NCBI RefSeq assembly: GCF_014534645.1
Contig: NZ_JACVQF010000199.1
Span: 124,001 to 188,000, forward strand
Origin: Streptomyces griseicoloratus
GTDB taxonomy: Bacteria; Actinomycetota; Actinomycetes; Streptomycetales; Streptomycetaceae
DNA length: 64,000 bases
Reading direction: 5' to 3'
Numbering within the stretch: position 1 is the first letter of the stretch; each line of letters begins with the position of its first letter. Below the pieces are notes generated by a model, which was given only the letters and a program-made list of their open reading frames with translations, was not told the origin of the DNA and did no database searches. The translations under genes and the position numbers were made by a program. Positions 33,926 to 42,745 of the stretch are shown here, in pieces.

Positions 33926-35032
33926 TCAGGGAGCCGGCAGCTCCACCAGGCCGGCCAGTGCCGCGCGGTGGGCGCCCGCCGTGCCGTACGCGATGGAGTC
34001 GGCCTTCGCCCGCTTCAGGTACAGGTGGACGGGGTGCTCCCAGGTCATGCCGATGCCGCCGTGCAGTTGCAGCGCCTCCTCGGCGGCACGGACGGCGACG
34101 GCGGCCGCGTACGCCTGGGCGACGGCGACGGCCACGTCGGCGTCCCGGCCGGTGGCGAGGGCGTCCGAGGCGTTCCGGGCGGCGGCGCGCAGGTGGACGA
34201 CCTCCAGCCAGAGCTGGGCGAGCCGGTGCTTGAGCGCCTGGAATCCGCCGACGGGCCGGTTGAACTGCTTGCGCTCCTTCAGGTAGCGCACGGTCTCGGT
34301 CAGCGACCAGTCGGCGAGCCCGAGTTGCTCCGACGCGAGCAGCCCGGCCCCGGCCCGCAGGGCCCGTCGTACGGCGGTGTCGGCGTCGCCCAGCCGCCGC
34401 CCCGGCGCCCCGTCGAGGGCGACCGTCGCGACCGGCCGGGTGAGGTCGAGGGAGGTCTGCGCGGTGACGGTCGCGTCGGCGGCGTCCACGGCGTACAGCC
34501 CGCCGTCGTCCGCGGGCACGAGCAGCACGTCGGCGACGGCCGCGTCCGCGATGCCGGTCAGCTCCCCGTGCAGCGCGCCGCCTTCCAGCCGTACGGCGGT
34601 GAAGGCGGCGCCCGGGGCGAGGTGCAGTCCGACGCCGAGGGCGCCGATCCGCCGGCCGGACGCCAGCTCGGCGAGCAGGTCGCCGGCGTCGCAGGCCAGC
34701 AGCGCCTCCGTGGCGACGACCGCGCTCGTGAGATACGGCACCGGCGCGACCGCCCGGCCGAGTTCCTCCAGCACGACGGCGGCCTCGCGGGGCCCGGCGC
34801 CCTGGCCGCCGTACTCCTCGGGGACCAGCAGGCCGGCCAGGCCCATGCCCTCGGTGAGGGACTTCCACAGGGCGCGGTCGTGGGGCGCGTCGGACTCGGT
34901 GCGCGCGATCACGCCCGCCGGGTCGCAGTGGTCGGTGAGCAGGTCCCGGACGGCGGCGCGCAGCGCCTCTTCCTCCTCCGAGTACAGCAGGCCGGGCTGT
35001 GCGCTCGGGCTCATCGGGATCGTCGTGCTCAT
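33926..35032 (-). CDS. Acyl-CoA dehydrogenase, short subunit type
   Basis: 368 aa from ATG 35032, which overlaps the stop of the upstream acyl-CoA dehydrogenase. N-terminal helical domain (LLYSEEEEALRAAVRDLLTD, GLLVPEEYGGQGAGPREAAV). C-terminal domain with LKERKQFNRPVGGFQALKHR and LQLHGGIGMTWEHPVHLYLK. The central beta domain is reduced: QRGYP/FSEPGAGSD-like FAD loops are not evident. Paired genes of this kind form heterotetramers in which one subunit has a degenerate FAD site, as in actinobacterial FadE28/FadE29 steroid enzymes. Substrate unknown. Confidence 0.88.
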   Translation of the reverse strand: MSTTIPMSPSAQPGLLYSEEEEALRAAVRDLLTDHCDPAGVIARTESDAPHDRALWKSLTEGMGLAGLLVPEEYGGQGAGPREAAVVLEELGRAVAPVPYLTSAVVATEALLACDAGDLLAELASGRRIGALGVGLHLAPGAAFTAVRLEGGALHGELTGIADAAVADVLLVPADDGGLYAVDAADATVTAQTSLDLTRPVATVALDGAPGRRLGDADTAVRRALRAGAGLLASEQLGLADWSLTETVRYLKERKQFNRPVGGFQALKHRLAQLWLEVVHLRAAARNASDALATGRDADVAVAVAQAYAAAVAVRAAEEALQLHGGIGMTWEHPVHLYLKRAKADSIAYGTAGAHRAALAGLVELPAP

Positions 35033-36210
35033 CGGGCGAGGTCCTTCCAGGCGACGTCCTTGTCGGTGCGCGGCTCGGCGGGCAGGCCGAGGACGCGCTC
35101 GGCGACGATGTTCAGCAGGACCTCGCTGGTCCCGCCCTCGATGCTGTTGCCCTTGGAACGCAGATAGCGGTACCCGGCGTCGCGGCCGGTGAAGTCCACC
35201 AGCTCCGGGCGGCGCATGGTCCAGTCGTCGTACAGCAGCCCCTCTTCGCCCCGGAGTTCGACCTCCAGGCCGCTGATCTCCTGGTTGAGGCGGGCGAACG
35301 CCAGCTTCATGCCGGCGCCCTCGGGGCCGGGGTGGCCTGCGACGAGCTGCTGGCGCAGCCGCTCGCCGGTCAGCCGGGCGACCTCGGCCTCGACCCACAG
35401 CTTGAGCAGTCGCTGGTGCAGGTCATGGGTGCGCAGCTCGGGGCGTTCGCGCCAGGTCTTGGAGACGGGGCCGATCATGCCGCCCTCGCGGGGCAGACGG
35501 GCGCCGCCGATGGCGACGCGCTCGTTGTTCAGCGTGGTCTGCGCGACCCGCCAGCCGTCGCCGACCTCGCCGAGGCGGCGCGAGTCGGGGATGCGGACGC
35601 CGGTGAGGAACACCTCGTTGAACTCGGCCTCGCCGGTGATCTGCCGCAGCGGCCGGACCTCGACGCCGGGGTCGGTCATGTCGCAGACGAAGTAGGTGAT
35701 GCCCCGGTGCTTGGGCACGTCCGGGTCCGTGCGGGCGATGAGGATCGCCCAGCGGGCGAGGTGGGCACTGGACGTCCACACCTTCTGCCCGTTGACCACC
35801 CAGTCCTCGCCCTCGCGGACGGCCCGGGTGCCGAGCGCGGCCAGGTCGGAGCCGGCGCCGGGCTCGCTGAACAGCTGGCACCAGACCTCCTCGCCCGTCC
35901 ACAGCGGGCGCAGGAAGCGCCGCTTCTGCTCCTCGGTGCCGTACTGGAGGATCGTCGGCGCGGCCATCCCGAGGCCGATGCCGATGCGGCGCGGGTCGTT
36001 GTCGGGGGCGCCCGCGGCGGCCAGTTCGGCGTCCACGACCGGCTGGAGGGACCGGGGGGCGCCGAGTCCGCCGAGGCCCTCCGGGAAGTGCACCCAGGCG
36101 AGTCCCGCGTCGAAGCGGGCCCTGAGGAAGTCGAGTCGGTCGGTGTCGGCGGGCGGGTGCGCGGCCAGCAACTCGGCGGTGCGGCGGCGCAGTTCCTCGG
36201 TGTCGGTCAT
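35029..36210 (-). CDS. Acyl-CoA dehydrogenase, large subunit type
   Basis: 393 aa; both ends overlap neighbours (ATGA at 36207-36210 and 35029-35032). FAD-binding and substrate loops: CQLFSEPGAGSDLAALGTRA, WVVNGQKVWTSSAHLARWAI, and SKGNSIEGGTSEVLLNIVAE near the end. This matches the catalytic partner of FadE-type heteromeric dehydrogenases that oxidise CoA thioesters of short or branched side chains. It should form a complex with the shorter subunit encoded next. Electron acceptor would be ETF. Confidence 0.9.
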   Translation of the reverse strand: MTDTEELRRRTAELLAAHPPADTDRLDFLRARFDAGLAWVHFPEGLGGLGAPRSLQPVVDAELAAAGAPDNDPRRIGIGLGMAAPTILQYGTEEQKRRFLRPLWTGEEVWCQLFSEPGAGSDLAALGTRAVREGEDWVVNGQKVWTSSAHLARWAILIARTDPDVPKHRGITYFVCDMTDPGVEVRPLRQITGEAEFNEVFLTGVRIPDSRRLGEVGDGWRVAQTTLNNERVAIGGARLPREGGMIGPVSKTWRERPELRTHDLHQRLLKLWVEAEVARLTGERLRQQLVAGHPGPEGAGMKLAFARLNQEISGLEVELRGEEGLLYDDWTMRRPELVDFTGRDAGYRYLRSKGNSIEGGTSEVLLNIVAERVLGLPAEPRTDKDVAWKDLAR

Positions 36211-37178
36211 GCGGCGGCTCCCTTCTCCAGGACGACGGCCACCCGGCCGGTCGTCACGCCGTCGGCGACCCGCTGCACGGCGCCCGCGGCTCCGTCGAGC
36301 GGCACCCGCTCGCTCACCAGTGGCCGGATCGCGCCCCGCGCGGCCAGTTCGGTGAGCTGCTCGTGGCAGTGCCGGACCAGCTTGGGGTTCTTGGTGTTGT
36401 ACAGGCCCCAGTGCAGGCCGAGGACGGCGTAGTTCTTCACCAGGGCGTGGTTCAGCGCGGGGCTGGGGATCGTGCCGCTGGCGAAGCCGACGACGACGAT
36501 CCGTCCCTCGAAGGCGACGACCTTCGTCGACTGGGTGTAGGCGGTGCCGCCCACGGGGTCGTAGATCACGTCGGCGCCCCGGCCGCCGGTGGCCTCCTTG
36601 ACGGCGGCCACGACGTCCTCGCCGCGCCGGTCGATCACGACGTCGCAGCCCAGTTCGCGGGCGACGGCGGCCTTCTCGGCGCCGCCGACGACGCCGATGA
36701 CGGTGGCGCCCGCGGCCTTGCCGAGCTGCACGGCCGCGCTGCCGACTCCGCCCGCGGCGGCGTGCACGAGCAGGGTCTCGCCGGCCTCCAGCCGCGCCCG
36801 GCGGTGCAGGCCGAACCAGCCCGTCTGGTAGCCGATGTGCAGGGCGGCGGCCTCGGCGTCGTCCAGGGCCTCCGGTGCGGGCAGCAGCGCCGCGGCGTCC
36901 GCGACGGCGTACTCGGCGAAGCCGCCGTGCGGCAGCACCGGGTTGGCGATCACGCGGCGCCCGTCCTCGGTCTCGCCGCAGACCTCGACGCCCGGTGTGA
37001 ACGGCAGCGGCGGCCTGACCTGGTACTGACCCCGGCACAGCAGCGCGTCCGGGAAGTTGACGTTGGCGGCCCGGACCTTCAGCAGGACCTGGCCGTCGCC
37101 GGGTGCCGGCGGCGCCACGTCTTCGAGGCGCATCACCTCGCTCGGCTCGCCGTTCTCGTGCACCTGCCATGCCTGCAT
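36207..37178 (-). CDS. NADPH:quinone oxidoreductase-like zinc-free MDR enzyme
   Basis: 323 aa. ATG 37178 chosen because MQAWQVHENGEPSEVMRLED is the usual start; an upstream in-frame ATG adds twelve odd residues. Medium-chain reductase without structural zinc cysteines: VRAANVNFPDALLCRGQYQV, NAD(P)-binding LLVHAAAGGVGSAAVQLGKA, and DVIYDPVGGTAY. Members reduce quinones or 2-enoyl thioesters with NADPH. First gene of a three-gene operon with two acyl-CoA dehydrogenases, consistent with fatty-acyl or sterol-like catabolism. Confidence 0.9.
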   Translation of the reverse strand: MQAWQVHENGEPSEVMRLEDVAPPAPGDGQVLLKVRAANVNFPDALLCRGQYQVRPPLPFTPGVEVCGETEDGRRVIANPVLPHGGFAEYAVADAAALLPAPEALDDAEAAALHIGYQTGWFGLHRRARLEAGETLLVHAAAGGVGSAAVQLGKAAGATVIGVVGGAEKAAVARELGCDVVIDRRGEDVVAAVKEATGGRGADVIYDPVGGTAYTQSTKVVAFEGRIVVVGFASGTIPSPALNHALVKNYAVLGLHWGLYNTKNPKLVRHCHEQLTELAARGAIRPLVSERVPLDGAAGAVQRVADGVTTGRVAVVLEKGAAA

Positions 37179-37222
37179 GCGGGGCCTCCACGCGACTGTA
37201 GGACCGGACTCCACCGCATACT

Positions 37223-37234
37223 AAGCGGTCGCTT
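37223..37234. promoter_or_regulatory. Inverted repeat before the acyl-CoA operon
   Basis: AAGCGGTCGCTT (arms AAGCG/CGCTT) lies 45 bp upstream of the quinone-oxidoreductase start. Similar motifs serve TetR-family regulators of acyl-CoA metabolism; no such regulator gene is adjacent. Confidence 0.5.
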
Positions 37235-37268
37235 GCCGATCAGGGAACAGCGCGCGGACAGTCGTACG

Positions 37269-37841
37269 TCACGACCGGGCCGGCCTCGCCCGTACGTGCA
37301 TCCGCTCGCCCTGCGGGCCGAACAGGCTGATGAACTCGGCCGGCCCCTCCCCCGTCGACCCGAACCAGTGCGGCACCCGCGTGTCGAACTCGGCGGCCTC
37401 CCCCGCGGTCAGCACCACGTCGTGCTCGCCGAGCACCAGCCGGAGCCTGCCGGAGAGGACGTAGAGCCACTCGTAGCCCTCGTGGGTCTGCGGGTCCGGC
37501 TCCAGCTTCCGCTTCGGTTCGAGCACCTTGAACGCCTGGAGCCCGCCCGGCTGGCGGGTCAGCGGCCAGTGGGTGCGGCCGTGCCGCACGATCGGCTCGG
37601 CCCGCACCCGGGGGTCGCCGACCGGCGGGGCGCCGACCAGCTCGTCCAGCGGCACCTGGTGGGCCTGGGCGATCGGCAGCAGCAGTTCGAGGCTCGGCTT
37701 GCGCAGCCCCGACTCCAGCCGCGACAGGGTGCTGACCGAGATGCCGGTCGCCTCCGAGAGCGAGGCGAGGGTCACCTCCCGCTCCTTGCGAAGGCGGCGG
37801 AGCCTCGGTCCGACACCCGCGAGAACATCGTCTGCAGTCAT
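37269..37841 (-). CDS. XRE-family regulator with cupin domain
   Basis: 190 aa. Helix-turn-helix at about 12-65 (RRLRKEREVTLASLSEATGI, STLSRLESGLRKPSLELLLP) and a cupin at about 110-180 (LYVLSGRLRLVLGEHDVVL, AGEAAEFDTRVPHWFG with a His). It is divergent from the thioredoxin-reductase-like gene across 77 bp that contain a perfect 12-bp palindrome, so it probably represses that gene and itself. The ligand is unknown. Confidence 0.88.
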   Translation of the reverse strand: MTADDVLAGVGPRLRRLRKEREVTLASLSEATGISVSTLSRLESGLRKPSLELLLPIAQAHQVPLDELVGAPPVGDPRVRAEPIVRHGRTHWPLTRQPGGLQAFKVLEPKRKLEPDPQTHEGYEWLYVLSGRLRLVLGEHDVVLTAGEAAEFDTRVPHWFGSTGEGPAEFISLFGPQGERMHVRARPARS

Positions 37842-37860
37842 GAACTTATTGCAGAACCGG

Positions 37861-37872
37861 CAAACGCGTTTG
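37861..37872. promoter_or_regulatory. Palindromic operator candidate CAAACGCGTTTG
   Basis: Perfect 12-bp palindrome in the 77-bp divergent spacer, 20 bp from the XRE start and 47 bp from the oxidoreductase start. Likely target of the XRE-cupin regulator. Confidence 0.65.
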
Positions 37873-37918
37873 TCAATGCGGTGAGGTCCGGGCGACCTTC
37901 TTCGTGGAGGTGGTCACC

Positions 37919-38866
37919 ATGACCCGGAACAACGACCTGACCGAGAAGTACGAAGTGATCGTCGTCGGGGGCGGCGCGGCCGGACTGTCCGCCGCGCTCG
38001 TCCTGGGCCGGGCGCGGCTGCGGACCCTCGTCGTCGACGCGGGCGAGCCGCGCAACGCGCCGTCGGACCACATGCAGGGGTACCTGACGCGGGACGGCAT
38101 GCCGCCCGCCGAGTTCCTGGCCCTCGGCCGGGAGGAGATCGCCCGGTACGGCGTCGAGCTCGTCCGGGACCGGGCGGTGGACGTGAGCCGGGGCGAGGAC
38201 TTCGCGGTGGCGCTGGCCGGCGGGCGGACCGTGCACGCGCGGCGGCTGATCGTCGCCACGGGGCTCAAGGACGAGTTGCCGGAGGTCCCCGGGGTCGCGG
38301 AGCGGTTCGGCCGGGATGTGCTGCACTGCCCCTTCTGCCACGGCTGGGAGGTCCGTGACGAGCGCTTCGGCGTCCTCGCCACCAGTCCGCTCAGTGTCCA
38401 CCAGGCGCTCATGGTGTCCAACTGGTCGGACGACGTGACCCTGTTCCTGCACACGGTCGCCGAGGAGGAACTGACCGACCAGGACCTGCGTCGGCTCGCC
38501 GCCGCCGGGGTCAAGGTGGTCCCGGGCGAGGTCGCCGGCCTGCGGGTCGACGACGACCGGCTCACCGGGGTCCGGCTGGCCGACGGTTCCACGCACGAGC
38601 GCTCGGTGCTGTTCGTCGCCCCGCGCGCCGTCCCGCAGACCGGCCTGATGGAACGGCTGGGCGCCGAACTGCAGGAGACCCCCTTCGGGGCCTATCCCGT
38701 GGTGGACCCGACGGGCCGGACGACCGTCCCCGGCCTGTGGACCGCGGGCAACGCGCTGGGCTTCGCCGAGCAGGTCGTCCACGCGGCGAGCGGCGGCTAC
38801 CGCGCGGCATCGGCGATCGTGGGCGACCTGATCATGTCGGACCTGGACGCCGGCCTGGAGGAGTAG
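37919..38866 (+). CDS. Thioredoxin-reductase-like FAD/NAD(P) oxidoreductase
   Basis: 315 aa from ATG 37919, with GGAGG eight bases upstream; a GTG five codons earlier is possible. FAD-binding VIVVGGGAAGLSAALVLGRA, redox pair CPFC (DVLHCPFCHGWEV), and a second-half GLWTAGNALGFAEQVVHAAS. The usual NADPH loop GxGxxA between the domains is replaced by FGVLATSPLSVHQALM, as seen in a streptomycete subgroup near the biosynthetic dithiol oxidases and TrxR-like ferredoxin-type reductases. It may not reduce thioredoxin. Divergent XRE-cupin regulator suggests substrate-dependent induction. Confidence 0.85.
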   Translation: MTRNNDLTEKYEVIVVGGGAAGLSAALVLGRARLRTLVVDAGEPRNAPSDHMQGYLTRDGMPPAEFLALGREEIARYGVELVRDRAVDVSRGEDFAVALAGGRTVHARRLIVATGLKDELPEVPGVAERFGRDVLHCPFCHGWEVRDERFGVLATSPLSVHQALMVSNWSDDVTLFLHTVAEEELTDQDLRRLAAAGVKVVPGEVAGLRVDDDRLTGVRLADGSTHERSVLFVAPRAVPQTGLMERLGAELQETPFGAYPVVDPTGRTTVPGLWTAGNALGFAEQVVHAASGGYRAASAIVGDLIMSDLDAGLEE

Positions 38867-39025
38867 AGGCACAGGTCCCGCGGCGGCGGGCACGCCCGGG
38901 GCCGAAGGCACGCCTGGGCCCGAGGGCACGGACTGCCGGGTCGGCGCGCCGGTGCACGCGGTCGCGTGGGTGCGTGGCCGCCCTGCGCGGGTGTGGGTCC
39001 GCCGCGGGCGGTGCACCATGGCTGC

Positions 39026-40564
39026 ATGCTGCTTGCCCGGCTGGCACAGGTGTCCCGTGAGGTCGGCGCCGCCTCGGCGCGGTCCCGGAAGATCGCGCTG
39101 CTCGCGGAGCTGTTCCGGGAGGCGGAGCCGGAGGACGTGCCGGTCGTCATCCCGTACCTGGCGGGGCGGTTGCCGCAGGGCCGGATCGGCGTCGGCTGGA
39201 AGGTGCTGGGCCGCCGTGTCGCCCCGGCCGCCGAGCCGGCCCTCACCGTGCGCGAGGTGGACGCCCGGCTCACCCGCCTCGGCTCGGTGTCCGGGCCCGG
39301 TTCGCAGGCCGAGCGCACGGCGCTGGTCGGGGAGTTGATGGGCGCGGCCACCGAGGACGAGCAGCGCTTCCTGGTCGGGCTGCTCACGGGCGAGGTCCGG
39401 CAGGGCGCCCTGGACGCGGTCGCCGTCGAGGGACTGGCCGAGGCGACCGGGGCGCCCCCGGCGGACGTACGCAGAGCGGTGATGCTCGCGGGGTCCCTGC
39501 AGACGGTGGCCGGGGCACTGCTCGCCGACGGGCCCGGCGCCCTGGACCGCTTCCGGCTCACCGTCGGCCGCCCGGTGCTGCCGATGCTGGCGCACAGCGC
39601 GTCCTCGGTGGCCGAGGCGATCGGCAGGCTGGGCCCGTCGGCGGTGGAGGAGAAGCTGGACGGCATCCGCGTCCAGGTGCACCGCGACGGCGACACCGTA
39701 CGCGTCCACACCCGCACCCTCGACGACATCACCGACCGCCTGCCGGAGGTCACCTCCGCCGCGCGGGGGCTGCCGGGCGGGCGGTTCATCCTGGACGGCG
39801 AGGTCATCTCCTTCGACGCGGACGGCCGCCCCCGCTCCTTCCAGGAGACCGCCGGCCGCGTCGGCTCCCGGGTCGACGTGGCCACGGCGGCGCGGGCGGT
39901 CCCCGTCTCCCCCGTGTTCTTCGACGCGCTCCTGGTCGACGGCCGCGACCTGCTCGACCTGCCGCTGACCGAGCGGCACGCGGAGCTGGCCCGGCTGGTC
40001 CCGGAGCCGATGCGGGTGCGCCGCGCGCTGGTGTCGGGGCCCGAGGACACCGGGACGGCCGAGGAGTTCCTGGCCAAGACGCTGGAGCGGGGCCACGAGG
40101 GCGTCGTCGTCAAGGCCCTCGACGCCGCCTACAGCGCGGGCCGGCGCGGCGCGTCCTGGCTGAAGGTCAAGCCCGTGCACACCCTGGACCTGGTCGTCCT
40201 GGCCGCCGAGTGGGGGCACGGCCGCCGCACCGGCAAGCTGTCCAACCTGCACCTGGGCGCCCGCACCGAGGACGGCTCCTTCGCCATGCTCGGCAAGACC
40301 TTCAAGGGCATGACCGACGCGATGCTGGCCTGGCAGACCGAGCGCCTCGGGAAGCTGGCCGTCGAGGAGCACGGCTGGGGCGTGACCGTACGCCCCGAAC
40401 TCGTCGTGGAGATCGCCTACGACGGCCTCCAGCGGTCCACCCGCTACCCGGCCGGCGTCACCCTGCGCTTCGCCCGCGTGGTCCGCTACCGCGAGGACAA
40501 GCGCCCGGAGGAGGCGGACACGGTGGAGACGCTGCTCGCCGCCCACCCGGGGGTGGCCCCGTGA
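39026..40564 (+). CDS. ATP-dependent DNA ligase, LigB type
   Basis: 512 aa from ATG 39026. An N-terminal domain of about 190 residues precedes the adenylation domain with the nucleotidyl-lysine motif VEEKLDGIRVQVH (KxDGxR), motif III FILDGEVISF, motif IV/V GHEGVVVKALDAAYSAGRRG and SWLKVKP, then an OB-fold (LVVLAAEWGHGRRTG, PELVVEIAYDGLQRS). This matches the non-essential actinobacterial LigB, which seals nicks using ATP in addition to NAD-dependent LigA. No Ku, polymerase or nuclease domain, so it is not LigD. The stop overlaps the NUDIX gene start. Confidence 0.93.
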   Translation: MLLARLAQVSREVGAASARSRKIALLAELFREAEPEDVPVVIPYLAGRLPQGRIGVGWKVLGRRVAPAAEPALTVREVDARLTRLGSVSGPGSQAERTALVGELMGAATEDEQRFLVGLLTGEVRQGALDAVAVEGLAEATGAPPADVRRAVMLAGSLQTVAGALLADGPGALDRFRLTVGRPVLPMLAHSASSVAEAIGRLGPSAVEEKLDGIRVQVHRDGDTVRVHTRTLDDITDRLPEVTSAARGLPGGRFILDGEVISFDADGRPRSFQETAGRVGSRVDVATAARAVPVSPVFFDALLVDGRDLLDLPLTERHAELARLVPEPMRVRRALVSGPEDTGTAEEFLAKTLERGHEGVVVKALDAAYSAGRRGASWLKVKPVHTLDLVVLAAEWGHGRRTGKLSNLHLGARTEDGSFAMLGKTFKGMTDAMLAWQTERLGKLAVEEHGWGVTVRPELVVEIAYDGLQRSTRYPAGVTLRFARVVRYREDKRPEEADTVETLLAAHPGVAP

Positions 40565-41019
40565 GGCGCAGCGCGGGCCTGCTGCTGTTCCGGCCCGCCG
40601 GCGACGGCGTCCAGGTGCTCCTCGGCCACATGGGCGGCCCCTTCCACGCCCGGCGCGAGGCCGGCTCCTGGACGATCCCGAAGGGCGAGTACGACCCGGC
40701 CGAGTCCGCCTGGGACGCGGCCCGCCGCGAGTTCGAGGAGGAGCTGGGGCTGCCGCCGCCCGACGGCGAGGCCATCCCGCTGGGCGAGGTCCGCCAGGCG
40801 GGCGGCAAGACCGTCACGGTGTGGGCGGTCGAGGCCGACCTCGACCCGGCGACGATCGTCCCCGGCACCTTCCGCATGGAGTGGCCGCCGCGGTCGGGGC
40901 GGATCGCGGAGTTCCCGGAGCTGGACCGGGTGGCGTGGTTCACGCCGGCCCGGGCGCGCGAGGTGATCGTGAAGGCGCAGGCGGCGTTTCTCGACCGGTT
41001 GGCGGAGCACTCGCACTGA
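40561..41019 (+). CDS. NUDIX hydrolase
   Basis: 152 aa starting at the GTG that overlaps the ligase stop (GTGA). NUDIX box GEYDPAESAWDAARREFEEE followed by LGL fits GX5EX7REUXEEXGU. The start RSAGLLLFRPAGDGVQVLLG and the FRMEWPPRSGRIAEFPELDR segment resemble the DR1025/YfcD-like NUDIX group that hydrolyses diadenosine polyphosphates or nucleotide derivatives. Coupling to the ATP-dependent ligase suggests clean-up of adenylylated by-products or repair-associated nucleotides (inference). Confidence 0.9.
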   Translation: MRRSAGLLLFRPAGDGVQVLLGHMGGPFHARREAGSWTIPKGEYDPAESAWDAARREFEEELGLPPPDGEAIPLGEVRQAGGKTVTVWAVEADLDPATIVPGTFRMEWPPRSGRIAEFPELDRVAWFTPARAREVIVKAQAAFLDRLAEHSH

Positions 41020-41096
41020 GGGGGCCCGTCCGCGTTGCGGCACCCCCCGACGCACGCCAAGGTCGAAACACGAGTCCGCTCCCAGGGAGGCCAGCC

Positions 41097-42482
41097 ATGC
41101 CCATCGCGACGGTGAACCCGGCGACCGGCGAGACGCTCCGGACGTACGAGGCCATGGGCGACGAGGAGATCGAGCGCCGGCTCCAGCTCGCCGAGGCGAC
41201 CTTCCGCACCTACCGGACGACGTCGTTCGAGGAGCGGGCCCGGCTCATGCACCGGGCGGCCGGTCTGCTGGAGGAGGACCGGGAGGAGATCGGCAAGGTC
41301 ATCACCACGGAGATGGGCAAGCCGGTCAAGCAGGCCCGCGCCGAGGCCGCGAAGTGCGCGAAGGCGATGCGCTGGTACGCCGACCACGCGGCCGGGCTGC
41401 TGGCCGACGAGGAGCCCGCCGAGGCCGACGTGAAGGACTCCGGCGCCTCCCGGGCCCTGGTGCGCTACCGGCCGCTCGGCCCGGTGCTCGCGGTGATGCC
41501 GTGGAACTTCCCGCTGTGGCAGGTGATCCGGTTCGCCGCGCCCGCGCTGATGGCGGGCAACGTCGGCCTGCTCAAGCACGCCTCGAACGTGCCGCAGACC
41601 GCCCTGTACCTGGAGGACCTGTTCCACCGGGCGGGCTTCCCGGAGGGCTGCTTCCAGACGCTGCTGATCGGCTCCGCGGCCGTGGACGACGTCCTGCGCG
41701 ACGAGCGTGTGCGGGCGGCCACCCTCACCGGCAGCGAGCCGGCCGGCCGCGCGGTGGCCTCCACCGCCGGGGAGATGGTCAAGAAGACGGTGCTGGAGCT
41801 GGGCGGCAGCGACCCGTTCGTCGTCATGCCGTCGGCCGACCTCGACCGGGCCGCGCAGGTCGCGGTGAACGCGCGCACGCAGAACACCGGTCAGTCGTGC
41901 ATCGCCGCCAAGCGGTTCATCGTCCACGCGGACGTGTACGACGCCTTCGTCCAGCGGTTCACCGAGGGCATGAGGGCGCTGAAGGTCGGCGATCCCCTGG
42001 ACGAGGAGACGGAGGTCGGCCCGCTCTCCAGCGAGCGGGGCCGCGACGACCTGGTGGAGCTGGTCGACGACGCGGTGCGCGGCGGCGCGACCGTGCTGTG
42101 CGGGGGCGAGCGGCCCGAGGGTCCTGGCTGGTACTACCCGCCGACCGTGCTGACCGGCATCACCCGGGAGATGCGCATCCACCGGGAGGAGGCGTTCGGC
42201 CCGGTGGCCACGGTGTACCGCGCGGACGACCTGGACGAGGCGGTACTGATCGCCAACGACACCGACTTCGGTCTCAGTTCCAACGTCTGGACCCGTGACG
42301 ACGCCGACGTGGACCGCTTCGTACAGGACCTGGAGGCGGGCAGCGTCTACGTGAACGGGATGACGGCCTCGCACCCGGCCTTCCCGTTCGGCGGGGTCAA
42401 GCGGTCGGGCTACGGGCGTGAGCTGTCCGGGCACGGAATCCGCGAGTTCTGCAACATCACCACCGTATGGCACGGGGCGTGA
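41097..42482 (+). CDS. NAD(P)-dependent aldehyde dehydrogenase (succinate-semialdehyde type)
   Basis: 461 aa, GGGAGG before ATG 41097. ALDH fold: VLAVMPWNFPLWQVIRFAAP, ELGGSDPFVVMPSADLD (catalytic Glu), NTGQSCIAAKRFIVH (catalytic Cys), EEAFGPVATVY and the ending PFGGVKRSGYGRELSGHGIR. Closest to NADP+ succinate-semialdehyde dehydrogenases (GabD1-like) that convert succinate semialdehyde to succinate; other aliphatic aldehydes are possible. Stand-alone gene between the ligase/NUDIX pair and a small DUF6213-type gene. Confidence 0.9.
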   Translation: MPIATVNPATGETLRTYEAMGDEEIERRLQLAEATFRTYRTTSFEERARLMHRAAGLLEEDREEIGKVITTEMGKPVKQARAEAAKCAKAMRWYADHAAGLLADEEPAEADVKDSGASRALVRYRPLGPVLAVMPWNFPLWQVIRFAAPALMAGNVGLLKHASNVPQTALYLEDLFHRAGFPEGCFQTLLIGSAAVDDVLRDERVRAATLTGSEPAGRAVASTAGEMVKKTVLELGGSDPFVVMPSADLDRAAQVAVNARTQNTGQSCIAAKRFIVHADVYDAFVQRFTEGMRALKVGDPLDEETEVGPLSSERGRDDLVELVDDAVRGGATVLCGGERPEGPGWYYPPTVLTGITREMRIHREEAFGPVATVYRADDLDEAVLIANDTDFGLSSNVWTRDDADVDRFVQDLEAGSVYVNGMTASHPAFPFGGVKRSGYGRELSGHGIREFCNITTVWHGA

Positions 42483-42508
42483 GGCTTCCGCGGCTACGAT
42501 CCCCTTTT

Positions 42509-42745
42509 GTGACCCGCGAAGTGACCCTGCCCCTGATCGTCGACGACCGCGGCACCCTGCAGGTGGCCGCGGCCGACGTGAGCAAACTGCTGCGCACGGT
42601 GGGCGGACGGTGGCTGCGCCTGGTGGAGACCGGCGAGGAGAGCCTGGACGAGGACACCGTCGCGGCCCTCACCATCGAGCTCGCCAAGCTGGCCGACCGG
42701 ATCGACGTGGCGTGCATCGCCCACAGCAGCGGTCAGTCCTCCTGA
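42509..42745 (+). CDS. Small DUF6213-like protein
   Basis: 78 aa from GTG 42509; an in-frame ATG 14 codons upstream overlaps the aldehyde dehydrogenase end and is less likely. Sequence core TLPLIVDDRGTLQVAAADVS, VGGRWLRLVETGEESLDEDT, AALTIELAKLADRIDV. A conserved small streptomycete protein that I recall as DUF6213; function unknown. Its 3' end overlaps the convergent TenA-like gene by 13 bp. Confidence 0.7.
   Translation: MTREVTLPLIVDDRGTLQVAAADVSKLLRTVGGRWLRLVETGEESLDEDTVAALTIELAKLADRIDVACIAHSSGQSS

Noticed and set aside
39026-40564. LigD-type non-homologous end-joining ligase
   Set aside because: No polymerase or 3'-phosphoesterase domain and no Ku gene; the N-terminal domain and motifs fit LigB.
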